From assembly GCA_905201285.1 (NCBI GenBank), contig CAJKNM010000053.1, positions 1 to 11,343 on the forward strand: 11,343 nt of DNA, in the 5' to 3' direction. Source of the stretch: an uncultured Eubacteriales bacterium. Lineage in GTDB: Bacteria; Bacillota; Clostridia; Monoglobales; Monoglobaceae. Within the stretch, counting starts at the first letter, position 1, and every line of letters starts with the position of its first letter. Shown here piece by piece: positions 1 through 6,528 of the stretch. The notes beneath the pieces are model-generated. The model had not been told where the DNA came from, made no database searches, and worked only from the letters and a program-made list of their open reading frames with translations. The position numbers and the translations under genes were made by a program.

Positions 1-90
1 ATCTTCCGCAGTGACGCCTGCCGCCGAGCGACCGACCATACCGACACCGATTGCCGAGCCTACGCCTGCAAGTCCTGCCGCGAGCGCTGC
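1..90 (-). other. V/A-type ATPase subunit K-like segment fused in frame to the glmM 5' end
   Basis: Residues 59-88 of the glmM reading frame read AALAAGLAGVGSAIGVG, then MVGRSAAGVTAED. The small-residue pattern, the GSAIGVG core and the AAGV..ED ending resemble the rotor-ring proteolipid (subunit K, NtpK/AtpK type) of bacterial V/A-type ATPases. In that family an AGIGSAIGVG helix is followed by AAGV..EDP at the hairpin loop. GlmM proteins have PTPAV and YLT here. The AALAAGL stretch (bases 70-90) is acceptable in both families, so the junction probably lies there. The segment stays on the same strand and in the same frame with no stop. It could be an assembly chimera at a contig end (most likely), a genuine rearrangement, or a very divergent GlmM. 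Only about 30 residues are visible, so the family assignment comes from motif memory, not from an alignment. Confidence 0.6.
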
Positions 91-264
91 CTCAAGCATA
101 TCGCAGGATATACGCGTATCCTTTCCGATAAGAATTTTAGGTTTTCTGTGGCACTCTTCGGTGAGTACAAATGCGGCAGCCTGACCTATTTTAAATGCAA
201 TTTCACAGGTCAGTTCCTGATTTGCAACGCCTCTTGCGCCGTCTGTTCCGAATAATCTTCCCAT
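1..264 (-). CDS. glmM: Phosphoglucosamine mutase GlmM, 5' part only, with an anomalous 3' end at the window edge
   Basis: GlmM converts glucosamine-6-phosphate to glucosamine-1-phosphate in the cytoplasm, the step after GlmS on the way to UDP-GlcNAc. I read 88 residues from an ATG at 264-262, preceded by GGAGG (270-274) at 5-nt spacing; the reading frame stays open to base 1. Residues 1-58 are typical of the family: the MGRLFGTDG start, an RGVAN segment, and IGKDTRIS at about 46-53 followed by DMLEAAL. The family normally has ISGDML; here it is ISCDML. From about residue 59 the sequence no longer fits GlmM: the expected PTPAV and YLT motifs are absent and a glycine-rich stretch follows (separate entry, bases 1-90). 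The catalytic phosphoserine loop would lie beyond the edge and cannot be checked. The gene starts 21 nt after the glmS stop, so it is very probably co-transcribed with glmS. The N-terminal identity is secure; the gene as a whole is not. Confidence 0.85.
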   Translation of the reverse strand, partial: MGRLFGTDGARGVANQELTCEIAFKIGQAAAFVLTEECHRKPKILIGKDTRISCDMLEAALAAGLAGVGSAIGVGMVGRSAAGVTAED

Positions 265-285
265 ATTTTCCTCCAAAAAGTATTT

Positions 286-2112
286 TTATTCAACCGTAAC
301 CGATTTAGCAAGATTTCTCGGTTTATCTATATCGAGACCTTTAAGTAACGCAACATAGTAAGAGAGTAGCTGAAGCGGTATAACAGCTTCCGACGGCAGA
401 GCAAGCTCACCGCACTTAGGAAGATATATTACGTGATCGGCCACATTTTCGATTTCGGGATGTCCTTCTTCGGCGATTGCGATAACAACCGCACCTCTTG
501 CCTTAACTTCCTTGATGTTACTCAGCATTTTGTCAAAGAGTTTTTTAACGGTACAGAGTGCGATAACAACGGTTCCGTCCTCAATAAGCGCAATGGGGCC
601 GTGCTTTAGTTCGCCTGCGGCATACGCTTCAGAGTGGATGTAAGAAATCTCTTTCATCTTAAGAGCGCCTTCAAGGGCAACCGCATAGTCAAGCGTTCTG
701 CCGAGGAAGAAGATGCTGCTTGCGTTATAATACTGCGATGCCATATACTGAATATCGCCTTTGTTTTCAACAATTTTCTCGATATTTTCAGGAAGGGCTT
801 CAAGAGTGGAAATCGATTCGGCAAGCTTCTTATCGTCTATTAACGACAATTCCTGTGCTATATAAAGCGAGAGGAGATACATCGCGGTCAGCTGTGTGCT
901 GTATGCCTTCGTTGTGGCAACCGAAATTTCCGGACCGGCCCATGTATACAAAACATCATCCGCTTCCCGGGCGATTGCACTTCCGACTACGTTCACTATG
1001 GCGAATGTCCTCGAACCGCGGCGTTTCGCTTCACGCATTGCTGCGATGGTATCAGCGGTTTCTCCCGATTGGCTGATAACAATGGTCAGAGTCTTTTCGT
1101 TTACAATCGGATTCATATATCTAAACTCAGATGCAACGGTTACCTCAACAGGTATGCGGTTCATTTCCTCAATGACATACTTGCCGACAACACCGACGTG
1201 ATAGGCGCTTCCGCAGGCAACGATATAAATCTTATCTATTCCTTTGATATACTCGGCCGTAAGCGAAATATCATCAAGTACGATTTTTCCGTTACGAATT
1301 CTCGGCTGAACTGTGTCGCGGATAACATTAGGTTGTTCCATTATTTCTTTGAACATAAAATGTTCATAGCCGCCTTTTTCGGCCGCCGAAATATCCCAAT
1401 CAACGTGATATTTTTCTTTCTTTATTTCTTCGCCGTCAGTATTATAGACACTGACTTTATCCGCCGAAAGTAAAACAATCTCGTTGTTTTCAAGAAAATA
1501 TACCTCGCGTGTATGTGAAAGAATGGCGGGTATATCAGAGGCAATGAAGTTTTCACCCTCGCCGAGACCGACAATCATCGGGCTTTCCTTTCGGACAGCG
1601 ACAAATGAATCCGGAGTGTCGGCACACAGAATTCCGAGAGCATATGAACCCTCAACACGTTCAACTACCTTAGCAACGGTTTCGATAATGTTCCCGTTGT
1701 AATAATATTCAACCATATGGGCGATAACCTCAGTATCTGTTTCGGAAATGAATTCAAAGCCCTTTTCAATCAAATTACGGCGAAGCTTTAAGTAATTTTC
1801 GATAATGCCGTTGTGTACTACCGCGAATCTCCCCGAACGGCTGAGATGCGGATGCGAGTTAGTGTCGGAAGGCTCACCGTGTGTAGCCCAGCGGGTGTGA
1901 CCTATGCCCATTACACCGTTTAAAGGCTCACCCTCTTTGAGCTTTTCCTCAAGAACAGAAAGCCTGCCTTTTGATTTTTTAACTTTAATTTGGCCGTTGT
2001 CCATTACAGCAACACCGGCTGAGTCATAACCTCTGTATTCAAGCTTTTTAAGTCCGTCTATAAGTACCGGAACAGCTTGCTTTTTTCCGACATATCCAAC
2101 TATACCGCACAT
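286..2112 (-). CDS. glmS: Glutamine--fructose-6-phosphate aminotransferase (isomerizing) GlmS
   Basis: This enzyme makes glucosamine-6-phosphate from fructose-6-phosphate and glutamine, the committed step into amino-sugar and peptidoglycan precursor synthesis. I choose the ATG at 2112 rather than the in-frame start at 2139 because it puts Cys2, the N-terminal nucleophile of class II glutamine amidotransferases, in place, and because AGGAGG (2121-2126) lies 8 nt upstream. The product is 608 residues, the usual size. Visible motifs are CGIVGYVG at 2-9, LEYRGYDSAG at 24-33, and HTRWATHG at 72-79 with the glutamine-binding Arg74. Two SIS domains follow, with SQSGETADT near residue 350, the EGALKMKEISYIHSEAYAAG region with GELKHGP, and the canonical C-terminus KPRNLAKSVTVE carrying the active-site Lys603. 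It begins 33 nt after the glycosyltransferase stop and is followed by glmM, consistent with one operon. No glmS ribozyme fits in the upstream gap. Confidence 0.98.
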   Translation of the reverse strand: MCGIVGYVGKKQAVPVLIDGLKKLEYRGYDSAGVAVMDNGQIKVKKSKGRLSVLEEKLKEGEPLNGVMGIGHTRWATHGEPSDTNSHPHLSRSGRFAVVHNGIIENYLKLRRNLIEKGFEFISETDTEVIAHMVEYYYNGNIIETVAKVVERVEGSYALGILCADTPDSFVAVRKESPMIVGLGEGENFIASDIPAILSHTREVYFLENNEIVLLSADKVSVYNTDGEEIKKEKYHVDWDISAAEKGGYEHFMFKEIMEQPNVIRDTVQPRIRNGKIVLDDISLTAEYIKGIDKIYIVACGSAYHVGVVGKYVIEEMNRIPVEVTVASEFRYMNPIVNEKTLTIVISQSGETADTIAAMREAKRRGSRTFAIVNVVGSAIAREADDVLYTWAGPEISVATTKAYSTQLTAMYLLSLYIAQELSLIDDKKLAESISTLEALPENIEKIVENKGDIQYMASQYYNASSIFFLGRTLDYAVALEGALKMKEISYIHSEAYAAGELKHGPIALIEDGTVVIALCTVKKLFDKMLSNIKEVKARGAVVIAIAEEGHPEIENVADHVIYLPKCGELALPSEAVIPLQLLSYYVALLKGLDIDKPRNLAKSVTVE

Positions 2113-2120
2113 AATTAAGT

Positions 2121-2126
2121 CCTCCT
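2121..2126 (-). promoter_or_regulatory. Shine-Dalgarno site fixing the glmS start
   Basis: AGGAGG on the minus strand lies 8 nt before the ATG at 2112. It supports the start that exposes Cys2 and argues against the upstream in-frame start at 2139. Confidence 0.85.
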
Positions 2127-2145
2127 TTAAACAAAGCAAATGACC

Positions 2146-3318
2146 TCAGTCTTTGCCTTTGTGCTTTGTGTGATACCAGCCGCCGTTTCTTCTGCCGAAA
2201 ATTCCAAAGAAGCTAACGGGCAGCCAACTTATAATATAAATTAAAAACCCAAAAATATTGAGTATTATTTTAAAACTGATTTTTTTGTCTTTAACTAATG
2301 CAAGAAGCATAATGAGTATATTAAACAAAATGTATATCCAAAGTGTAATTTTCCCAACTGTGCTTTGCCATATCCCGAAGTTTATAACAAATGCCGAAAC
2401 AGTCAGAACCGCAAAGGAAACACTTGATAACACGTCACCCCATAGATTCATCAGGGCGTTGAGTTTTCCGTGTTTCAAAAGCCTGAATGTATACTCCGAC
2501 TGTACATCAAACATACCTTGTGTCCAGCGCCTGCGTTGTCTTACAGATTCTTTCAGAGTTCTCGGCTTTTCGTCAAACACAACCGCATTTTCAGCATAGT
2601 CAACGCGGATTCCGCTCTCGGCGAGGAGACAGGTGTATTCCGCATCCTCGGCAAAGGTGGTTGTTTTCCATCCGACCTTCTCTAAGAGCTCTGTTGATAA
2701 TACAAAACCCGTCCCGTCAAGAACACAGCCGATACCGAGAACGGCTCTGCCTGTCTGCATCAAACGGTTAGTAATCCAGTACCATACTGAGTGTGCATAT
2801 GAAATCCATGATGAATCCGAATTTTTTGAATCAACATATCCCTGAACCGCTTCTTTTCCGGATGACAAACGCTCATTCATAACCGAAAAAAATTCGGAAT
2901 CAACAAGATTGTCTGCATCAAACACAGCAACAGCGTCATAGGTGTGTTCTGTCAATATAACCGAAAAAGCCTCCGAAAGAGCGTCACCCTTACAGGTTGA
3001 AATCGGCCTTGATATTACCCTTGCCCCCAGCTTGCGCGAAAGCGCAGCGGTTGAATCGGTACATTCGTCAGCAATGACGAAGACTGATATAAGCTCTTGA
3101 GGATAGTTACACTTTCTTATACTCAAAATCAAATCAGAGATAACATTCGATTCGTTATGAGCGGGAATCACCGCCGCAAAACGAATCCGTCCCGGCTTTG
3201 ATTTATCATGTTTCCTTCCGAAGAGTGAGAAGAAGCCTATCACTGTATAATATGAACCGATTAAGAATATAAACAGACAGAGCACATCTGCTATTGCGTA
3301 CATTGTATTTGTATACAC
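2146..3318 (-). CDS. Membrane-anchored family 2 glycosyltransferase
   Basis: This is a 390-residue processive-type GT2 enzyme, expected to act on the cytoplasmic face of the membrane and to transfer a sugar from a nucleotide donor. A transmembrane helix lies at about 8-33. The GT-A domain follows, with IPAHNE at 51-56, the metal-binding DAD at 134-136, the ED catalytic pair at 224-225 (FAEDAEY) and QRRRW at 261-265, the QxxRW signature also seen in cellulose, hyaluronan and poly-GlcNAc synthases. Three more hydrophobic segments lie at about 297-315, 323-343 and 353-374. The first start is GTG at 3318; an ATG at 3303 (residue 6) is the alternative. An AAGGAG lies 13 nt before the GTG, which is long, and AGGTG lies about 13 nt before the ATG, so the start is uncertain by five residues. 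The donor and product cannot be read from sequence. Lying upstream of glmS and glmM, it may use UDP-GlcNAc, but that is inference. Confidence 0.88.
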   Translation of the reverse strand: MYTNTMYAIADVLCLFIFLIGSYYTVIGFFSLFGRKHDKSKPGRIRFAAVIPAHNESNVISDLILSIRKCNYPQELISVFVIADECTDSTAALSRKLGARVISRPISTCKGDALSEAFSVILTEHTYDAVAVFDADNLVDSEFFSVMNERLSSGKEAVQGYVDSKNSDSSWISYAHSVWYWITNRLMQTGRAVLGIGCVLDGTGFVLSTELLEKVGWKTTTFAEDAEYTCLLAESGIRVDYAENAVVFDEKPRTLKESVRQRRRWTQGMFDVQSEYTFRLLKHGKLNALMNLWGDVLSSVSFAVLTVSAFVINFGIWQSTVGKITLWIYILFNILIMLLALVKDKKISFKIILNIFGFLIYIISWLPVSFFGIFGRRNGGWYHTKHKGKD

Positions 3319-3367
3319 CTGCTCACCCCTGCTCCTTTTTAAATCAGCACATATTACGCTTCATTAT

Positions 3368-3396
3368 ATTATAACTCATTATTAGATTTATTACAA
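3368..3396 (-). promoter_or_regulatory. Candidate sigma-A-type promoter for the GT2-glmS-glmM operon
   Basis: On the minus strand, TTGTAA (3391-3396, 4 of 6 matches to the -35 consensus) is followed by a 17-bp spacer and a perfect TATAAT (3368-3373). A second TATAAT overlaps at 3363-3368. Transcription would begin near 3361, about 40 nt before the glycosyltransferase start. The surroundings are AT-rich, so chance matches are possible. It is the only good candidate I see for this operon. Confidence 0.5.
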
Positions 3397-3467
3397 GACC
3401 TAAATATTACATTAAGGTAACAATTATTAAAATTTATTATGAAAATAACGAAATAATTCCAAAATAA

Positions 3468-3496
3468 TGGACAAAATAAGAAGTTTGTGATATAAT
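3468..3496 (+). promoter_or_regulatory. Sigma-A-type promoter with extended -10 for radA-ispDF
   Basis: TGGACA (3468-3473, 5 of 6 matches to TTGACA), an exact 17-bp spacer, and TATAAT (3491-3496) preceded by TG at 3488-3489, which forms an extended -10. Transcription should start near 3503, giving a leader of about 28 nt before the radA start at 3531. Confidence 0.75.
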
Positions 3497-3530
3497 TTTA
3501 AATAATTATAGGATAAAAGGGGAACTGAAA

Positions 3531-4898
3531 TTGAAACAAAAAACGGTTTTTGTATGCTCTGAATGCGGAACGGAATCACCTAAGTGGAACGGAAAGTGTC
3601 CCGGCTGTGGGGCTTGGAACACGATGAACGAAGAAAAGGTTATAACCTCGGTATCGAAATCATCACGCGGCGGAGCAACCGCCTTTGCTATGCAGTCGGA
3701 ACCGCCGAAGCCGCTCCGCGATATTTCGATATCAGAGGAGGAGAGAATTCATACCGGCCTTTCTGAGCTTGACCGGGTTTTGGGCGGGGGAATAGTTCCG
3801 GGTTCGCTTGTCTTGATTGGCGGCGACCCCGGTATAGGAAAGTCAACCATCCTGCTTCAGATTTGCGAGTTTCTCGGGAAGGAAAGACGTATCCTCTACG
3901 TTTCGGGGGAGGAATCACAAAGTCAAATTAAGCTTCGTGCCGACAGACTCTCTGTTACAACCGAGAATCTCAGACTTTATACCGAGACAAATATGTCACT
4001 TATCTGTGAATGTATTATGAGAGAGAAGCCGGATATTTTAATTGTTGATTCGGTTCAGACTATGTATAATCCTGAAATCACGCCTGCGGCGGGAAGCGTT
4101 ACACAAATTCGCGATACCGCGGCCACGCTTATGCGTATAGCAAAGGAACAGTCGATAGCAACATTTTTGGTGGGACACGTAACAAAAGAGGGGTCGATAG
4201 CCGGTCCTAAAATCCTTGAGCATATCGTTGATTCGGTTCTTTATTTCGAGGGCGACCAGCATCGCTCTTACAGAATAATAAGGGCGATAAAGAACCGTTT
4301 TGGTTCGACAAATGAAATCGGCGTTTTTGAGATGGGAAGCGACGGCTTGTCCGAGATAAAAGACCCGTCAAAGGCAATGCTCTCGGGAAGGCCTATTAAC
4401 GAGCCCGGTTCGTGCATCATATGTACTATGGAAGGAACCCGGCCGGTGCTTGCTGAGGTTCAGGCGCTTGCGGCGCAGAGCAGCTTCGGCAATGCTCGCC
4501 GTACCAGTACGGGAATCGATTTAACGCGGGTGCTTATTATGCTTGCTGTTATGGACAAGCGTGTGGGACTTCATATATCGGCTTATGATGTGTATGTAAA
4601 TGTTGTCGGAGGTCTTAAAATGGTTGAGCCGGCAATCGATATGGGTGTGTTTTTGGCGATTGCGTCAAGCTTTCGTAACAGACCGATTCCGAGTGATGTG
4701 GTTGCGATAGGCGAAATAGGACTGACAGGAGAACTTCGCGCGTGCAGTTACCTTGAAAACCGGATTGCCGAAGCGGAAAAGCTTGGCTTTGCACGGGTGC
4801 TTATTCCCGCGTATAATACAGATAAGCTTAAAAAATTTAAGAAGATTCAAATAAGTACATACTATAATATCCGTGATGTATTAAAGGATATATTATAA
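3531..4898 (+). CDS. radA: DNA repair protein RadA (Sms)
   Basis: RadA is a RecA-like ATPase and DnaB-type helicase that promotes branch migration during recombinational repair. The 455-residue product is the usual family size. Four cysteines of a zinc finger lie at 9, 12, 23 and 26 (CSECG, then CPGCG). The Walker A motif GGDPGIGKST is at 97-106 and the Walker B segment ILIVD at 169-173. The RadA-specific KNRFG motif is at 254-258. The C-terminal third (about 290-455) is the Lon-protease-like domain with a GEIGLTGELR segment at 394-403. The start is TTG at 3531: it puts the zinc finger at the expected distance and has AAGGGG 8 nt upstream, while no ATG is available nearby. A strong promoter sits directly upstream, and ispDF follows after 12 nt, indicating co-transcription. 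In Bacillus, disA and yacL lie between radA and ispD; here they do not. Confidence 0.97.
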   Translation: MKQKTVFVCSECGTESPKWNGKCPGCGAWNTMNEEKVITSVSKSSRGGATAFAMQSEPPKPLRDISISEEERIHTGLSELDRVLGGGIVPGSLVLIGGDPGIGKSTILLQICEFLGKERRILYVSGEESQSQIKLRADRLSVTTENLRLYTETNMSLICECIMREKPDILIVDSVQTMYNPEITPAAGSVTQIRDTAATLMRIAKEQSIATFLVGHVTKEGSIAGPKILEHIVDSVLYFEGDQHRSYRIIRAIKNRFGSTNEIGVFEMGSDGLSEIKDPSKAMLSGRPINEPGSCIICTMEGTRPVLAEVQALAAQSSFGNARRTSTGIDLTRVLIMLAVMDKRVGLHISAYDVYVNVVGGLKMVEPAIDMGVFLAIASSFRNRPIPSDVVAIGEIGLTGELRACSYLENRIAEAEKLGFARVLIPAYNTDKLKKFKKIQISTYYNIRDVLKDIL

Positions 4899-4910
4899 AG
4901 AGGAAAAGAT

Positions 4911-6086
4911 ATGAATAATATAATTAACTCGGCTGTAATTGCCGCGGGCGGAAGCGGAACGCGGATGGGCGGGAATGTGCCGAAGCAGTTTGTGCGAATC
5001 GGCGGGGTTCCGATAATCGTCCGTACACTTTTGAAGTTTGAGACCTGCTCTGATATTGACGAAATTATAGTTGTAGTCCGCGATTGTGATATTGAGACGG
5101 TGAAGATACTTTTGGATGAATACAAAATAACAAAGCTGACCCGTATTGTTAAGGGGGGCGCAACACGTCAGGCGTCTGTGTTGAACGGAATTAATGCGGC
5201 CTCGGGAAGATTCGTTTTCATTCACGATGCGGCAAGACCGTTTGTGACCCCGGAACAGATAAGCGAGGTAGTGAACGAAACGCATCGTTTTGGTGCGGCG
5301 GCTCTCGGCGTGCCGATTAAAGACACATTGAAAACCGTTAAAAAAGACGGAATGATCTCAGAAACGGTTGACAGGGAAAATAAATATTCAATTCAGACAC
5401 CACAGGGATTTGAAATCGAGATGATTCGTGCTGCTCACAGAGAGGCGGAAAGAAAAGGCGTGTCGGTGACCGATGACTGTGCCTTGGCTGAGCTTTCCGG
5501 AGCTTCGGTTAAGGTTGTTGAAGGTTCGTCGCTTAATATTAAATTAACAACGCCCGAGGATATAATTTTGGCTGAGGGAATTTTAAATTCGAAGAAGGGG
5601 GAAACGGAACAGGTGAGAGTAGGGCTTGGCTATGATGTACACAGACTTGTTAAGGAAAGAGAGTTAATTCTGGGCGGTATAAAAATACCATATGAGCTTG
5701 GCCTGCTCGGACACTCAGACGCTGATGTGCTTCTCCATTCAATTATGGATGCAATGCTCGGAGCGGCGGCGCTCGGCGATATTGGTACACACTTTCCCGA
5801 TACCGATGAAAAATGGCGGGGTGCCGACAGCTGTATGCTTCTTGCCGCCGTCAGAAATATTTTGAAGGAAAACGGATTCAGCGTTGTAAACATTGATGCG
5901 ACTATTATTGCACAAAAGCCTAAGCTGGCCGATTTTATACCGCATATGCGTGAGAAAATCAGCGAAGTTTTAGAAATTTCGGCGGCGTGTGTCAGTGTGA
6001 AGGCGACTACAACCGAAAAATTAGGCTTTTGCGGTCGGGGTGAGGGCATCGCGGCGGAGGCAATTTGTATGATTAAAAAATTTTAA
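4911..6086 (+). CDS. ispDF: Bifunctional IspD-IspF (MEP pathway cytidylyltransferase / cyclodiphosphate synthase)
   Basis: The 391-residue fusion carries two non-consecutive MEP pathway enzymes: IspD (MEP plus CTP to CDP-ME) and IspF (CDP-ME 2-phosphate to ME-cyclodiphosphate). The IspD part spans about 1-228: AAGGSGTRMG at 11-20, the conserved Lys25 in PKQF, HDAARPF at 105-111, QTPQGF at 162-167 and TDD at 187-189. The IspF part spans about 235-391: GYDVHR at 240-245 with zinc ligands Asp242 and His244, HSDADVLLH at 268-276 with the third ligand His276, GDIGTHFPDTD at 289-299, and KATTTEKLGFCGR at 364-376. The linker is only a few residues long (around 225-234). AGAGGA (4899-4904) precedes the ATG. 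IspE, the intermediate enzyme, is not in the window. An in-frame GTG at codon 235 could allow separate IspF translation (separate entry). Confidence 0.97.
   Translation: MNNIINSAVIAAGGSGTRMGGNVPKQFVRIGGVPIIVRTLLKFETCSDIDEIIVVVRDCDIETVKILLDEYKITKLTRIVKGGATRQASVLNGINAASGRFVFIHDAARPFVTPEQISEVVNETHRFGAAALGVPIKDTLKTVKKDGMISETVDRENKYSIQTPQGFEIEMIRAAHREAERKGVSVTDDCALAELSGASVKVVEGSSLNIKLTTPEDIILAEGILNSKKGETEQVRVGLGYDVHRLVKERELILGGIKIPYELGLLGHSDADVLLHSIMDAMLGAAALGDIGTHFPDTDEKWRGADSCMLLAAVRNILKENGFSVVNIDATIIAQKPKLADFIPHMREKISEVLEISAACVSVKATTTEKLGFCGRGEGIAAEAICMIKKF
5594..5615 (+). promoter_or_regulatory. Possible internal translation start for a free IspF domain
   Basis: A purine-rich AGAAGGGGG lies at 5594-5601, and 11 nt later an in-frame GTG at 5613-5615 (codon 235) begins VRVGLGYDVH, just where an independent IspF would start. 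This may be a relic of separate genes or a working second start. The spacing is longer than ideal and the lysine/glycine-coding linker would look purine-rich anyway. Confidence 0.3.
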
Positions 6087-6125
6087 TGTATATTTTCTCC
6101 GAAATGAGGAATATTAATGTATATT
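6083..6125 (+). repeat. 12-bp direct repeat in the ispDF-HPr gap
   Basis: TTAATGTATATT occurs at 6083-6094, overlapping the ispDF stop codon, and again at 6114-6125, 31 bp apart start to start (about three helical turns). The second copy lies 21 nt before the HPr start. It could be a paired operator, part of a promoter (TATATT is -10-like), or a chance AT-rich duplication. Confidence 0.5.
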
Positions 6126-6146
6126 ACACTTTCTGGAGGAGATAGT

Positions 6147-6404
6147 ATGAGAACTTTTACCTATAAAATAAAGGATTCCGCGGGAATCCACGCAAGACCG
6201 GCGGGAATGCTTGTGAAGCAGGCCGAACAGTTCGATTCTGATATTGAAATATCGCTTAACGGAAAGTCTGCGGATGCAAAGAGGCTCTTTTCGGTTATGG
6301 GTTTGGGTGCGGCGAAAGACGATGAAATTTCGGTTAAGATTACCGGCCCTGATGAAGAAAAAGCCGAAACGGAAATTTTAAATTTTCTTAAGTCTTCGCT
6401 ATAG
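6147..6404 (+). CDS. HPr family phosphocarrier protein lacking the regulatory Ser46
   Basis: HPr proteins carry phosphate from enzyme I to sugar permeases of the PTS, or act as regulators. I place the start at the ATG at 6147 because GGAGGA (6135-6140) lies 6 nt upstream; an in-frame ATG at 6117 has no such site. The product is 85 residues, standard for HPr. The active site is intact: GIHARPAG at 13-20 gives His15 and Arg17 at canonical positions. At the regulatory site, where Firmicutes HPr has K-S46-I-M-G-V-M-S-L-G, this protein reads K45-R46-L-F-S-V-M-G-L-G. HPr kinase therefore has no Ser46 to modify, although Ser49 is nearby. It follows ispDF by 60 nt and is the last gene before the terminator. 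No enzyme I or EII genes are in the window. It may be a Crh-inverse paralogue (His15 kept, Ser46 lost) or the main HPr; I cannot tell which. Confidence 0.92.
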   Translation: MRTFTYKIKDSAGIHARPAGMLVKQAEQFDSDIEISLNGKSADAKRLFSVMGLGAAKDDEISVKITGPDEEKAETEILNFLKSSL

Positions 6405-6437
6405 GAACTGAAAAATATAAAATTTATACTTCGCAAA

Positions 6438-6467
6438 AGCGGTGGAAGAGTGTAACCTTCCACCGCT
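6438..6467. terminator. Bidirectional intrinsic terminator between converging operons
   Basis: A perfect 11-bp stem, AGCGGTGGAAG (6438-6448) with CTTCCACCGCT (6457-6467), closes an 8-nt loop. On the plus strand it is followed by GTTTATTA, a weak U-tract; on the minus strand by TTTTGCG. It lies 34 nt after the HPr stop and 62 nt beyond the ytfJ stop, where both transcription units should end. Confidence 0.85.
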
Positions 6468-6528
6468 GTTTATTAAATGAAACTGACAGAATCAGCGAAG
6501 CAACACAAAAGCAGATATTATAAAATTG

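Noticed and set aside
634..1702. Several plus-strand open frames of 69-134 codons opposite glmS
   Set aside because: They lie antisense to a full-length, motif-complete GlmS, overlap one another, and show no recognisable protein sequence.
3406..3420. TTAC-ATTAAG-GTAA inverted repeat in the divergent promoter region
   Set aside because: The arms are only four perfect bases in very AT-rich DNA; such a palindrome is expected by chance and I cannot support an operator.
3319..3530. Possible riboswitch or small RNA in the divergent intergenic region
   Set aside because: The stretch is almost entirely A/T with no stable stem, and the predicted radA leader is only about 28 nt, too short for a known riboswitch.
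5630..6049. 139-codon minus-strand open frame opposite the IspF domain
   Set aside because: It is antisense to conserved IspF motifs, lacks a ribosome binding site and resembles no known family.
6117..6146. Ten-residue N-terminal extension of HPr from an upstream ATG
   Set aside because: There is no Shine-Dalgarno site before 6117, and the strong GGAGGA sits inside the extension; using 6147 puts His at exactly position 15.
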